From Microbacteriaceae bacterium (GTDB taxonomy: Bacteria; Actinomycetota; Actinomycetes; Actinomycetales; Microbacteriaceae): a stretch of 5,027 nucleotides of DNA. The translations under genes and the position numbers were made by a program. Positions 1 to 5,027 of the stretch are shown in pieces; position 1 is the first letter of the stretch, and each line of letters starts with the position of its first letter. The notes beneath the pieces were generated by a model, which was given only the letters and a program-made list of their open reading frames with translations, ran no database searches and was not told where the DNA came from. Location of the stretch: NCBI GenBank assembly GCA_030840185.1, contig JAUZFY010000329.1:1-5027 (forward strand), written 5' to 3'.

Positions 1-619
1 CGGCGTAGCCCTCATTGAAGATGAGGTAGATGACCTCGAGAACGGAGCGAAGCCGGGCCTGGTACTCGGCCCGGTCGGGAACCTCGAACGGCACTCGCGC
101 CGCGGCCAGCATCTTCTTCGCGCGGACGATGCGTTGCTGCACGGTGGCGACCGGTACCAGCAGCGCACGCGCAATCTCGTGCGTGGCGAGACCGCCGACG
201 ACCCGGAGCGTCAAGGCAACCTGCGCTTCCCGAGAGAGGACGGGGTGGCACGCCACGAACACTAGACGCAGAACGTCGTTGTCGATGTGGTCGGGATCCC
301 ACGGCAGGGCGTCCGGATCAAACTTGTTTTCGAGGTCGCGGGCTAGATCGGCGTACCGGCTGTCGCGCCGCTCCCGCCGCCGCCAGGCATCGACGGCCTT
401 GCGTTTCGCCACGGCCGTCAGCCACGCTCCGCCGTTTCGCGGCACGCCCGTGACCGGCCACTGGGCGAGGGCGTCGGCTAGGGCATCCTGAGTTAGGTCT
501 TCCGCCAGGCCCAGATCGCCGACGTAGCGGGTCATGGTCGCCACAATCTTTGCCGACTCGATGCGCCAGACTGCCCCGAGCGCGCGGGCGACGTTACGGT
601 CGCCCGTCGAGTTCTGCAT
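1..619 (-). CDS. ECF-family RNA polymerase sigma factor with DUF6596-type C-terminus (ECF42-like), 3' end cut by window
   Basis: The minus-strand frame is open from ATG at 619 to the window edge, giving 206 residues and no stop. Residues about 16-80 resemble sigma region 2, with YVGDLGLAEDLTQDALADAL followed by WPVTGVPRNGGAWLTAVAKRKAVDAW read in frame. Residues about 113-172 resemble region 4, including FVACHPVLSREAQVALTLR and the helix-turn-helix GLATHEIARALLVPVATVQQ. The end, FEVPDRAEYQARL...VIYLIFNEGYA, is the start of the extra C-terminal domain of this group, whose members are usually about 400 residues, so about half is missing. In the family, sigma region 2 contacts the -10 element and region 4 the -35 element. 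The C-terminal extension is thought to replace a classical anti-sigma factor, and the gene is often next to a YCII/DGPF-domain gene. No such partner lies upstream here, though one may lie beyond the left edge. The start is supported by a strong ribosome binding site 7 nt upstream. Confidence 0.93.
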   Translation of the reverse strand, partial: MQNSTGDRNVARALGAVWRIESAKIVATMTRYVGDLGLAEDLTQDALADALAQWPVTGVPRNGGAWLTAVAKRKAVDAWRRRERRDSRYADLARDLENKFDPDALPWDPDHIDNDVLRLVFVACHPVLSREAQVALTLRVVGGLATHEIARALLVPVATVQQRIVRAKKMLAAARVPFEVPDRAEYQARLRSVLEVIYLIFNEGYA

Positions 620-890
620 TGGCGTGCTCCTCAAAGCCGGGGCACCCATTCGGCCCGTATACCCATTCGTCGAACGATATCGCGCCGAATCGACACCGGC
701 GAAAGAAAAGTTTGGGAATTTCGTTGCGGATGTACTGAGGCGCATCGGGGAACGCCATCAGTGCTTCAGCGGCTACCGTGCCGCCACGGTTCAGAGCAAA
801 GGACGCTTGGTCACTCTCGTCATTCACGACGGGGATGCTGCCCGTATCGACACCCGGATCGTCACGGATCTGCCACAGCGTTCGGAATGA
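620..890. other. 271-bp spacer with no supported gene between the F420-type gene and the sigma factor gene
   Basis: No recognisable protein is encoded here. On the minus strand the frame of the upstream oxidoreductase stays open after its TAG for about 99 codons, to a stop at 594. The only internal start I find in that stretch is a GTG at 827 (77 codons), without a ribosome binding site, and it would overlap the start of the sigma gene. Third positions in it are less G/C-biased than in the sigma gene, and I do not recognise the predicted protein. A plus-strand frame at 534-890 looks like antisense noise. A weak TATACG box on the minus strand (656-661) might serve the sigma gene, but I found no convincing -35 element. 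Confidence 0.5.
627..632 (-). promoter_or_regulatory. Ribosome binding site of the sigma factor gene
   Basis: The minus strand reads GAGGAG, then 7 nt, then the ATG at 619. This is a near-consensus Shine-Dalgarno match and it fixes the start of the sigma factor, since the upstream sequence in that frame shows no sigma-factor similarity. Confidence 0.75.
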
Positions 891-1292
891 CTAACCGGCA
901 CCGGATTGGTGGAGAAACCGGAACTCGTGACGGCGCATGAGCCGCAACACGAACGCCGCTGGATATCCGAAGGCACGCAGTCCGGTCGCTGTGTCGCACG
1001 GATCGACTCGGTCGATGCTGTACTCGACGCCCTTAAAGAGAATGACGCACTCTCCCGCCGCGACGATGTTGCGATACCACGCAACATCCGGTCCGTAGGT
1101 GAGCTCGGCCACAAACCCGTCAGCGATGCGAGCCAGAATCAGCGGTGTCTCGTAGGCGTTGCCGGTCTTTCGTCCGATGTGGCGCACGAGCGAGAACGGA
1201 CGTCGGCCCGAACGTGCTGCTCTTAACGCAGCCCGGTTGAGTGTGTTCTTGAGAACCCACAGAAGGACTCGTCTGGAACGGATGAGTGCCAT
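891..1292 (-). CDS. Nitroreductase family deazaflavin (F420)-dependent oxidoreductase-like protein (DUF385)
   Basis: A protein of 133 residues, the usual length for the small Ddn-like split-barrel family that uses reduced coenzyme F420 to reduce quinones or nitro compounds. Recognisable segments are the basic N-terminus (residues 1-32), PFSLVRHIGRKTG (32-44), ETPLILARI (48-56) and the family block AELTYGPDVAWYRNIVAAG (62-80). It ends with a basic stretch, RLMRRHEFRFLH (117-128). The N-terminus is amphipathic and could associate with the membrane, as in related quinone reductases. The start at 1292 is chosen because GGGAGG lies 5 nt upstream and because MALIRSRRVLLW matches the usual family beginning. 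A longer in-frame ATG at 1340 lies inside the palindromic repeat, adds 16 unrelated residues and has no visible ribosome binding site. Some codons (AGA, TTA) are less typical of high-GC genes than those of the neighbours. The physiological substrate is unknown. Confidence 0.9.
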   Translation of the reverse strand: MALIRSRRVLLWVLKNTLNRAALRAARSGRRPFSLVRHIGRKTGNAYETPLILARIADGFVAELTYGPDVAWYRNIVAAGECVILFKGVEYSIDRVDPCDTATGLRAFGYPAAFVLRLMRRHEFRFLHQSGAG

Positions 1293-1297
1293 GTATG

Positions 1298-1303
1298 CCT
1301 CCC
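1298..1303 (-). promoter_or_regulatory. Ribosome binding site that decides the start of the F420-type gene
   Basis: The minus strand reads GGGAGG, then CATAC, then the ATG at 1292. The strength and spacing of this match favour 1292 over the ATG at 1340 inside the repeat. Confidence 0.75.
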
Positions 1304-1323
1304 GATTAGCAGTCTCTGCGTCT

Positions 1324-1417
1324 TCCCTTCCGAAATCCATGCAATCTGGACGTCACCCCGGCGTGTTGGGGTCGACACGCCGCAAGTCAGGCCGGATTGC
1401 ATGGATTTCGGAAGGGA
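1324..1417. repeat. Palindromic repeat element, copy 1 (94 bp, 88-bp core at 1327-1414)
   Basis: The outer arms 1324-1349 and 1392-1417 are reverse complements over 26 bp, with one difference (T1347 opposite G1394, a possible G-U pair in RNA). The core of each arm is CTTCCGAAATCCATGCAATC. Inside, 1359-1368 and 1373-1382 form a second 10-bp stem with the four-base loop GGGT and one T-G wobble. The asymmetric linkers (1350-1358 and 1383-1391) each hold GTCA as a direct repeat, which gives the element an orientation. A second copy with 84 of 88 core positions identical lies 803 bp to the right in the same orientation. There is no target duplication that I can see, no T-tract and no linked transposase. 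The element sits in the divergent region between the F420-type gene and the phosphatase gene, its left end 31 bp from the ATG at 1292. It could be a REP/MITE-type repeat, and the actual role is unknown. Confidence 0.93.
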
Positions 1418-1492
1418 CCTCACAAGGGTGCGCGGCATGAGGAACCGGTCTCATCGGGGAGGCAGAGTGAGCAGCGTGGGTACTGTGGCGTC

Positions 1493-2056
1493 GTGCTCTC
1501 CTTTTTCATCAGCCATCCGGAAGTTGCCGTCGATGCGAGTTCGCCCATCGAGGAGTGGGGGCTCTCGGAGTCCGGCCAAATCCGTGCTGGTCAACTCTCG
1601 GGGCTCGACTGGGCGCGAAGCATCCGCCGCATCGTTTCCAGCACCGAGCGAAAGGCAATGGAAACCGCCGGGATTCTGGGGAGCGCGCTTTCGCTCAGGT
1701 GTACGACCGACCGCGAGCTGGGAGAGAACGATCGGTCTGCGACAGGATTCCTCCCTCTGGCCGAATTTGAGGCAGCGGCCGATGAATTCTTTGCCCGACC
1801 CTCCCTCAGCGTGGGCGGGTGGGAGACCGCCGCGCACGCGCAAGCTCGCATTGTGGCCGCGGTTCGCCGATTGAGTTCAGACGATGCCCGCCCTACTGCG
1901 TTTGTTGCGCACGGCGCCGTGGGCACCTTGCTGTTCTGCGACCTCGTCGACACTCCAATCAGTCGCGAGCACGACCAACCGGGGCAAGGCAGCTACTTCA
2001 GTTTCGACGCGTCGACGTGGACCGCGATGCACTCGTGGAGGCGCATCGGGATGTAG
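1493..2056 (+). CDS. Histidine phosphatase superfamily protein (SHPE variant)
   Basis: A protein of 187 residues from GTG at 1493. The N-terminal strand FFISHPEV (4-11) carries the presumed nucleophile His8 in the place where most members have RHG, with Ser instead of Arg before the His. IVSSTERKAMETA (47-59) is the usual second motif, with Arg53. ELGENDRSATGFL (75-87) and GWETAAHAQARIVAAVRR (109-126) are subfamily blocks. FVAHGAVGTLL (137-147) carries the second catalytic His140, and HDQPGQGSYFSFD (160-172) lies near the end. The protein is presumably a cytosolic phosphatase acting through a phosphohistidine intermediate; its substrate cannot be told. The start is uncertain. GTG at 1493 fits the family length but has no good ribosome binding site, while GGGGAGG at 1456-1462 is about 30 nt away and better suits an out-of-frame GTG at 1467. 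The frame extends upstream to a TTG at 1397 inside the palindromic repeat, which adds 32 non-homologous residues. Repeat copies lie on both sides of the gene. Confidence 0.87.
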   Translation: MLSFFISHPEVAVDASSPIEEWGLSESGQIRAGQLSGLDWARSIRRIVSSTERKAMETAGILGSALSLRCTTDRELGENDRSATGFLPLAEFEAAADEFFARPSLSVGGWETAAHAQARIVAAVRRLSSDDARPTAFVAHGAVGTLLFCDLVDTPISREHDQPGQGSYFSFDASTWTAMHSWRRIGM

Positions 2057-2129
2057 TGCCGCTCGAGCGGGCCTGCTGCGGCATTCATGCCTGGAGCCCT
2101 CTTCCTGGCTCCCCTGAGTAGCCACTTTT
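2057..2129 (+). other. 3' flank of the phosphatase gene with small hairpins, no clear terminator
   Basis: Directly after the stop codon lies the 12-bp palindrome CCGCTCGAGCGG (2059-2070). Further on, GGAGCC (2093-2098) and GGCTCC (2107-2112) can pair as a 6-bp stem with an 8-base loop. Neither is followed directly by a T-run; the nearest T-tract (2126-2129) is 13 bases after the second stem, so a working intrinsic terminator is not supported. Confidence 0.3.
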
Positions 2130-2217
2130 CTTCCGAAATCCATGCAATCTGGAGGTCACCCCGGCGCGTTGGGGTCAACACGCCGCACGTCAGGCCGGAT
2201 TGCATGGATTTCGGAAG
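2130..2217. repeat. Palindromic repeat element, copy 2 (88 bp)
   Basis: The outer arms 2130-2152 and 2195-2217 are inverted over 23 bp with one T/G difference, the same one as in copy 1. The inner stem 2162-2171 with 2176-2185 again encloses the loop GGGT and has one mismatch (C2167 opposite A2180). Compared with copy 1 there are only four substitutions (at 2154, 2167, 2177 and 2188), all in the centre and none in the arms. The change at 2177 turns the T-G wobble of copy 1 into a T-A pair, while the change at 2167 breaks another pair. The three-base arm extension of copy 1 is absent. This copy follows the phosphatase stop by 73 bp and precedes the next plus-strand gene, so it may lie in a 3' untranslated or intercistronic transcript. 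No T-run follows the stem on either strand, which argues against a simple intrinsic terminator. Confidence 0.93.
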
Positions 2218-2277
2218 CGGAAGGGTCACGCACGCTCCCTCCGGGTGCGGAACGCGAGCAGACTGAACACGCCACGC

Positions 2278-2305
2278 TTGCCGCTCGCACCGGTGATGAG
2301 AAAAT
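2278..2305 (+). promoter_or_regulatory. Possible promoter of the DUF1624-like gene
   Basis: TTGCCG (2278-2283) and GAAAAT (2300-2305) are separated by 16 bp, and each matches the sigma-70-type consensus at four of six positions. They would start a transcript about 40 bp before the ATG at 2354. This is a weak match found by eye. The gene could instead be read through from the phosphatase gene across repeat copy 2. Confidence 0.25.
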
Positions 2306-2353
2306 TGGTCACTACCCACTCCAAAGAGACACGAAGAAGGCCGCATCACAACC

Positions 2354-3421
2354 ATGACGACCGCTTTGCGCGCACGGGTCGCCGCGTACGGCGGCTCATC
2401 GCGCATTGTTGGGGTTGATCTGGCGCGCGGCCTCGCGGTGCTCGGCATGTATGGTGCCCATGTCGGCCTCACCAAGGACTTCGACTGGGCACAACCGGGA
2501 ACGTGGCTGGACGTGGTCAACGGACGCTCCTCCATCCTGTTCGCGCTTCTCGCTGGAGTGTCGATCGCGATTATTTCAGGCGGCCAAAGCGGGCTCGAGG
2601 GAATCGAGTTGAAGCGCGCTCGTGTGCGGATCCTGACGCGCGCGATAGTGATCTTCGTGCTTGGCGCGTATCTCGCGTCCCTGGACACGGGGATCGCCGT
2701 CATCCTGCCCGTCTACGCCGTTCTTTTCGTCGCAACCCTGCCTTTCCTGCGTTTGCCCTCACGGTGGCTGTTCGCGATTGCGGCGATCCTCGCGGTTCTC
2801 ATGCCACTGATCGTGTTCGTGTTGGCGCCGGGGAGCCCCGAGGATGATCTCGCTTCCTACCTTTTCGTCACGGGACCGTACCCGGCACTGATTTGGATCG
2901 CCTTCTTCCTCGTCGGGCTCGCGATCGGCCGACTCGACCTGAGGGCGACCAGCACCCGCCTCCGCATCCTGACCGCGGGTATCGGGCTGGCCGTGCTTGG
3001 TTATGGTGCGAGCGCTCTCGTTCCCTCCGGGTCGGTCGGGGACGTCCTTCCGGCCGACGCCCGCGACCTCTCCACGGTCGAGGCGCACAGCGGAACCCCG
3101 TTCGAGGTAGTCGGATCGACCGGATTTGCGCTCGCGATTCTCGCAGTATGCCTACTGGTCCCTCGGGCCGTCCGCTGGCTGCTCTATCCGCTGGCGGCGA
3201 TCGGAGCGATGGCCCTCACCGCGTATACCGTGCACGTGCTGATCGTCGACCGGATCGGCTCCCCCGCCTTCGCTCAGCCGGACAACGGCCTATTTCTCGG
3301 CTTTGTCGCGGGGGCGCTTCTCGTCTGCGCAGCATGGACGCTGTTGCTCGGACGGGGTCCGCTCGAGCGTGCGCTCACCGGGCTGTCGCGGGTCGCGGCG
3401 CAGGCGCTGCCCGAACGCTGA
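2354..3421 (+). CDS. Polytopic membrane protein with HGSNAT/DUF1624-like N-terminus and DUF418-like C-terminus
   Basis: A protein of 355 residues with about ten hydrophobic segments, roughly at 24-40, 60-77, 95-110, 113-131, 138-157, 172-192, 204-222, 254-270, 276-298 and 312-332. The N-terminal motif RIVGVDLARGLAVLGMYGAH (17-36) followed by GRSSILFALLAGVS (57-70) is the signature of the heparan-alpha-glucosaminide N-acetyltransferase-like/DUF1624 and DUF418 membrane families. The block AIGAMALTAYTVHVLI (282-297) matches the usual C-terminal motif of DUF418-type proteins. Members are thought to transfer acyl groups across the membrane to sugars or other surface molecules, but this is not shown for most bacterial proteins and the substrate here is unknown. 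The start at 2354 is the first ATG before the family motif; AGAAGG at 2335-2340 is a possible ribosome binding site with a rather long 13-nt spacing. The gene converges on the lipase maturation factor gene, with 15 bp between the stop codons. Confidence 0.87.
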   Translation: MTTALRARVAAYGGSSRIVGVDLARGLAVLGMYGAHVGLTKDFDWAQPGTWLDVVNGRSSILFALLAGVSIAIISGGQSGLEGIELKRARVRILTRAIVIFVLGAYLASLDTGIAVILPVYAVLFVATLPFLRLPSRWLFAIAAILAVLMPLIVFVLAPGSPEDDLASYLFVTGPYPALIWIAFFLVGLAIGRLDLRATSTRLRILTAGIGLAVLGYGASALVPSGSVGDVLPADARDLSTVEAHSGTPFEVVGSTGFALAILAVCLLVPRAVRWLLYPLAAIGAMALTAYTVHVLIVDRIGSPAFAQPDNGLFLGFVAGALLVCAAWTLLLGRGPLERALTGLSRVAAQALPER

Positions 3422-3436
3422 CCTCCGCCGCGGAAC

Positions 3437-4870
3437 CTACCCGGTGCTGAGCGTGACCGGCGGCACGAACGAGCCGCTTGGCTCCCTCACCCACCAGGCA
3501 CCGGTCTCCCGTCGTTCGGCGAACGTGGAATAGCGGTACACGTACAGCTGAGCCCGGAGCCACCTGGGCCTGCGGCCGTCGAAAGGGTCGAGGCGCAACA
3601 GCTTAAGCGTGGCGGCATCCGCGGTCAGCAGCCGCATGAGCAGCACGATGAACCAACGTTCCCGGCGCATGCCGAGGGGCAGGAACCACATCAGCCAGTC
3701 GAGGCGCAGATGGTACGGAGCGAACTGCCGCGGCATCCGCTTGACGTCGCCCGGCTTGCCCTTGAATTCGTACTCCAGCCAGGTCGTGGATTCGTCCGGC
3801 TCCTCGACATCCGTTCCCTCAATGACGATTTCGTACCTCTGGCGGGTGATGGTGCCGAACGCGCCATACGCGTTGACCAGGTGAAGCGGGTTGAAACTTG
3901 CATTCATCAGCTGTCGGCGCGCGAGGAGGTTGCGCGCCGGCCAGTAGCTGAGCACAACGAGCAGGGCGATTACCACGACCACCAGGATCGTGAACCAGAG
4001 CGGGGCGGACTGCGGCACTCCGAGGTCCGCCGGGACAGCCGGGATGATCGCGTGCACGACGGAGTCGCCGATCGCCGAGAACGCGAGCACTATCGTGATC
4101 GCGTTGAGCCAGGCGAAGTTGCCGGTGACCACGAGCCATAGCTGGGTGAGCACGATGACGATGCCGGCGATGCTCGCGACGGGTTGTGGCGCGAAGAGCA
4201 GAAACGGGATCACCAGTTGGGCGAAGTGATTTCCGACCACCTCGAGCCGATGGAACCACCTGGGGAGGTGGTGCGCCCACCAGCTCAGAGGCCCCGGCAT
4301 CGGTTGTGTCTCGTGGTGGTAGAACATCGCAGTGAGGTCGCGCCACGCGGTGTCGCCGCGCAGCTTGATCAGGCCGGCACCGAATTCGAGGCGGAAGACT
4401 AGCCAGCGCAGAAACAGCAGAATCGCGATCGGTGGCGCGGTGGCGTCGGACCCGAGGAAGGCCACGACGAATCCGGCCTCGAGCAGCAGGCTCTCCCACC
4501 CGAAGCCATAGAAGGTCTGACCAACGTTGACGATAGACAGGTACAGCGCCCAGAGCACGAGATAGACCAGGAGAGGAACCCAAGGCGGCCCGAGCTGCGG
4601 CAGACCCAGAATGGCGGATGCCGCAAGCACTGCGCCCGTCCAGGCGACGACGAGAAGCAGCCGGTCCGAGTAGCGCCAGCGGAACAGCGTCGGGGCAGTG
4701 CGCCACGACGTCGCCGCGATGAAATCGGGCGCCGGCAGCAATCCCCGCTCACCGAGAAGCACGCGGAACTGCGCCGCGGTCGAGAGGAACGCGATGAGAT
4801 AGGTGGCCCCGATGCCGCGCTGAATCACCTGACGCGCAAGGTCGTAGTCTTCGGCCGCGAACCAGTCCAT
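3437..4870 (-). CDS. Lipase maturation factor family protein (LMF1/LMF2-like membrane protein)
   Basis: A protein of 477 residues, the normal size for bacterial members. The N-terminus MDWFAAEDYDLARQVIQRG is typical. Hydrophobic segments lie at about 22-38, 70-90, 97-116, 128-158, 215-250, 253-270 and 292-310. Conserved blocks are QTFYGFGWESLLLEAGF (118-134), FRLEFGAGLIKLRGDTAWRD read from 159, FYHHETQPMPGPLSWW (183-198), NAYGAFGTITRQRYEIVIEG (333-352) and EYEFKGKPGDVKRMPRQFAP (366-385). The block from 333 belongs to the C-terminal domain that in vertebrate LMF1 is needed to mature secreted lipases in the endoplasmic reticulum. The role of bacterial homologues is not established, and a part in folding or handling exported proteins is only an inference. 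No lipase gene lies in the window. The start has no Shine-Dalgarno apart from GGGG 2 nt away, and a promoter-like pair at 4877-4905 would place the transcript start on the ATG, so translation may be leaderless. Confidence 0.94.
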   Translation of the reverse strand: MDWFAAEDYDLARQVIQRGIGATYLIAFLSTAAQFRVLLGERGLLPAPDFIAATSWRTAPTLFRWRYSDRLLLVVAWTGAVLAASAILGLPQLGPPWVPLLVYLVLWALYLSIVNVGQTFYGFGWESLLLEAGFVVAFLGSDATAPPIAILLFLRWLVFRLEFGAGLIKLRGDTAWRDLTAMFYHHETQPMPGPLSWWAHHLPRWFHRLEVVGNHFAQLVIPFLLFAPQPVASIAGIVIVLTQLWLVVTGNFAWLNAITIVLAFSAIGDSVVHAIIPAVPADLGVPQSAPLWFTILVVVVIALLVVLSYWPARNLLARRQLMNASFNPLHLVNAYGAFGTITRQRYEIVIEGTDVEEPDESTTWLEYEFKGKPGDVKRMPRQFAPYHLRLDWLMWFLPLGMRRERWFIVLLMRLLTADAATLKLLRLDPFDGRRPRWLRAQLYVYRYSTFAERRETGAWWVREPSGSFVPPVTLSTG

Positions 4871-4876
4871 TGCCCC

Positions 4877-4905
4877 ACGGTAGGTTTCCGCCGGTCAACC
4901 GACAA
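4877..4905 (-). promoter_or_regulatory. Possible leaderless promoter of the lipase maturation factor gene
   Basis: On the minus strand TTGTCG (4900-4905) and TACCGT (4877-4882) are exactly 17 bp apart. Six bases separate the second box from the ATG at 4870, so a normal start site would fall on the A of the start codon. The matches to consensus are moderate (four and three of six). Leaderless genes are common in Actinobacteria, which makes this plausible. Confidence 0.35.
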
Positions 4906-4936
4906 CCCGGTGACAATCGCGTGACTTCGTGCTCTG

Positions 4937-4964
4937 TTCGCTGTCGGTGCTCGAGTCGTAAAAT
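4937..4964 (+). promoter_or_regulatory. Possible promoter of the right-edge gene
   Basis: TAAAAT (4959-4964) is the best -10-like box in an otherwise GC-rich stretch and lies 35 bp before the ATG at 5000. A poor -35-like TTCGCT (4937-4942) sits 16 bp upstream of it. The AT-rich box is the main evidence. Confidence 0.35.
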
Positions 4965-4986
4965 TGACCCGCGGAGGCCGGTCTGC

Positions 4987-4995
4987 GGGGAGGAG
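4987..4995 (+). promoter_or_regulatory. Ribosome binding site of the right-edge gene
   Basis: GGGGAGGAG ends four bases before the ATG at 5000. It is one of the strongest Shine-Dalgarno matches in the window, and together with the -10-like box it is the main support for calling a gene from so few codons. Confidence 0.65.
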
Positions 4996-4999
4996 CAGA

Positions 5000-5027
5000 A
5001 TGGCCGGCAGTCACGACGAATATGACA
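5000..5027 (+). CDS. Start of an unidentified gene, cut by the right edge
   Basis: ATG at 5000 opens a frame, MAGSHDEYD, that leaves the window after nine codons. It is preceded by a strong ribosome binding site, GGGGAGGAG at 4987-4995, and a TAAAAT box further upstream, both of which support a real start. The sequence is too short to assign a family. The gene is divergent from the lipase maturation factor gene and shares a 129-bp intergenic region with it. Confidence 0.65.

Noticed and set aside
534..890. Plus-strand open frame of 118 codons
   Set aside because: It overlaps the 5' end of the sigma factor gene in antisense, has no ribosome binding site and resembles no known protein.
2093..2112. 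GGAGCC/GGCTCC hairpin as a terminator
   Set aside because: The stem has only six pairs with an eight-base loop and no T-tract directly after it.
1324..2217. The palindromes as integron attC sites around a gene cassette
   Set aside because: They flank a single gene and are imperfect palindromes, but the outer ends lack the attC core-site consensus, the arms are nearly perfect without extrahelical bases, and no integrase is present.
2130..2217. Repeat copy 2 as a Rho-independent terminator of the phosphatase gene
   Set aside because: The stem is strong, but the sequence after it is GC-rich with no T-run on either strand, and the same element also sits upstream of the gene.
1324..2217. The two repeats as a minimal CRISPR array or ends of one insertion sequence
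   Set aside because: The copies are 803 bp apart with an ordinary phosphatase gene between them, and no Cas, transposase or target-site duplication is visible.
1993..2703. Minus-strand open frame of 236 codons across repeat copy 2
   Set aside because: It runs antisense through the end of the phosphatase, the palindrome and the start of the membrane protein gene, so it cannot be a normal gene and shows no family motif.
3819..4706. Minus-strand open frame of 295 codons inside the lipase maturation factor gene
   Set aside because: It is an Arg/Ala/Pro-rich alternate-frame shadow typical of high-GC coding DNA; the other frame has clear family motifs.

Overview
The window is GC-rich, has a strong G/C bias at third codon positions, and carries gene families typical of Actinobacteria: a DUF6596-type ECF sigma factor, an F420-dependent (deazaflavin) nitroreductase-like protein, an SHPE-type histidine phosphatase, an actinobacterial DUF1624/DUF418-like membrane protein and a bacterial lipase maturation factor homologue. 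A high-GC actinobacterium, possibly of the Microbacteriaceae, is the best guess. That is an inference from family content and protein style, because no taxonomic marker is present.

Layout from left to right. (1) Positions 1-619, minus strand: the N-terminal half of an ECF sigma factor running off the left edge. (2) Positions 620-890: spacer without a supported gene. (3) Positions 891-1292, minus strand: a small F420H2-dependent oxidoreductase-like gene. (4) Positions 1293-1492: a divergent intergenic region occupied mostly by a long palindromic repeat (1324-1417). (5) Positions 1493-2056, plus strand: a histidine phosphatase superfamily gene. (6) Positions 2057-2353: a second copy of the repeat (2130-2217) and a possible promoter. 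(7) Positions 2354-3421, plus strand: a polytopic membrane protein with an HGSNAT/DUF1624-like acyltransferase signature. (8) Positions 3437-4870, minus strand, convergent with the previous gene: a lipase maturation factor family membrane protein. (9) Positions 4871-4999: a divergent promoter region. (10) From 5000, plus strand: the first codons of an unidentified gene that leaves the window.

The genes do not form an obvious pathway. The sigma factor and the F420-type gene share a strand but are 271 bp apart. The phosphatase and the acyltransferase-like gene share the other strand but are separated by almost 300 bp. The two right-hand membrane proteins point at each other with only 15 bp between their stop codons.

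The most unusual content is the pair of near-identical palindromic elements. Each has an 88-bp core, the two cores match at 84 of 88 positions, and each consists of long outer inverted arms around an inner hairpin. They lie in the same orientation on both sides of the single phosphatase gene. No transposase or integrase is visible, so they look like a non-autonomous palindromic repeat family (REP/MITE-like). The two arms also place ATG codons pointing out of the element, and these can mislead start calling of the neighbouring genes.
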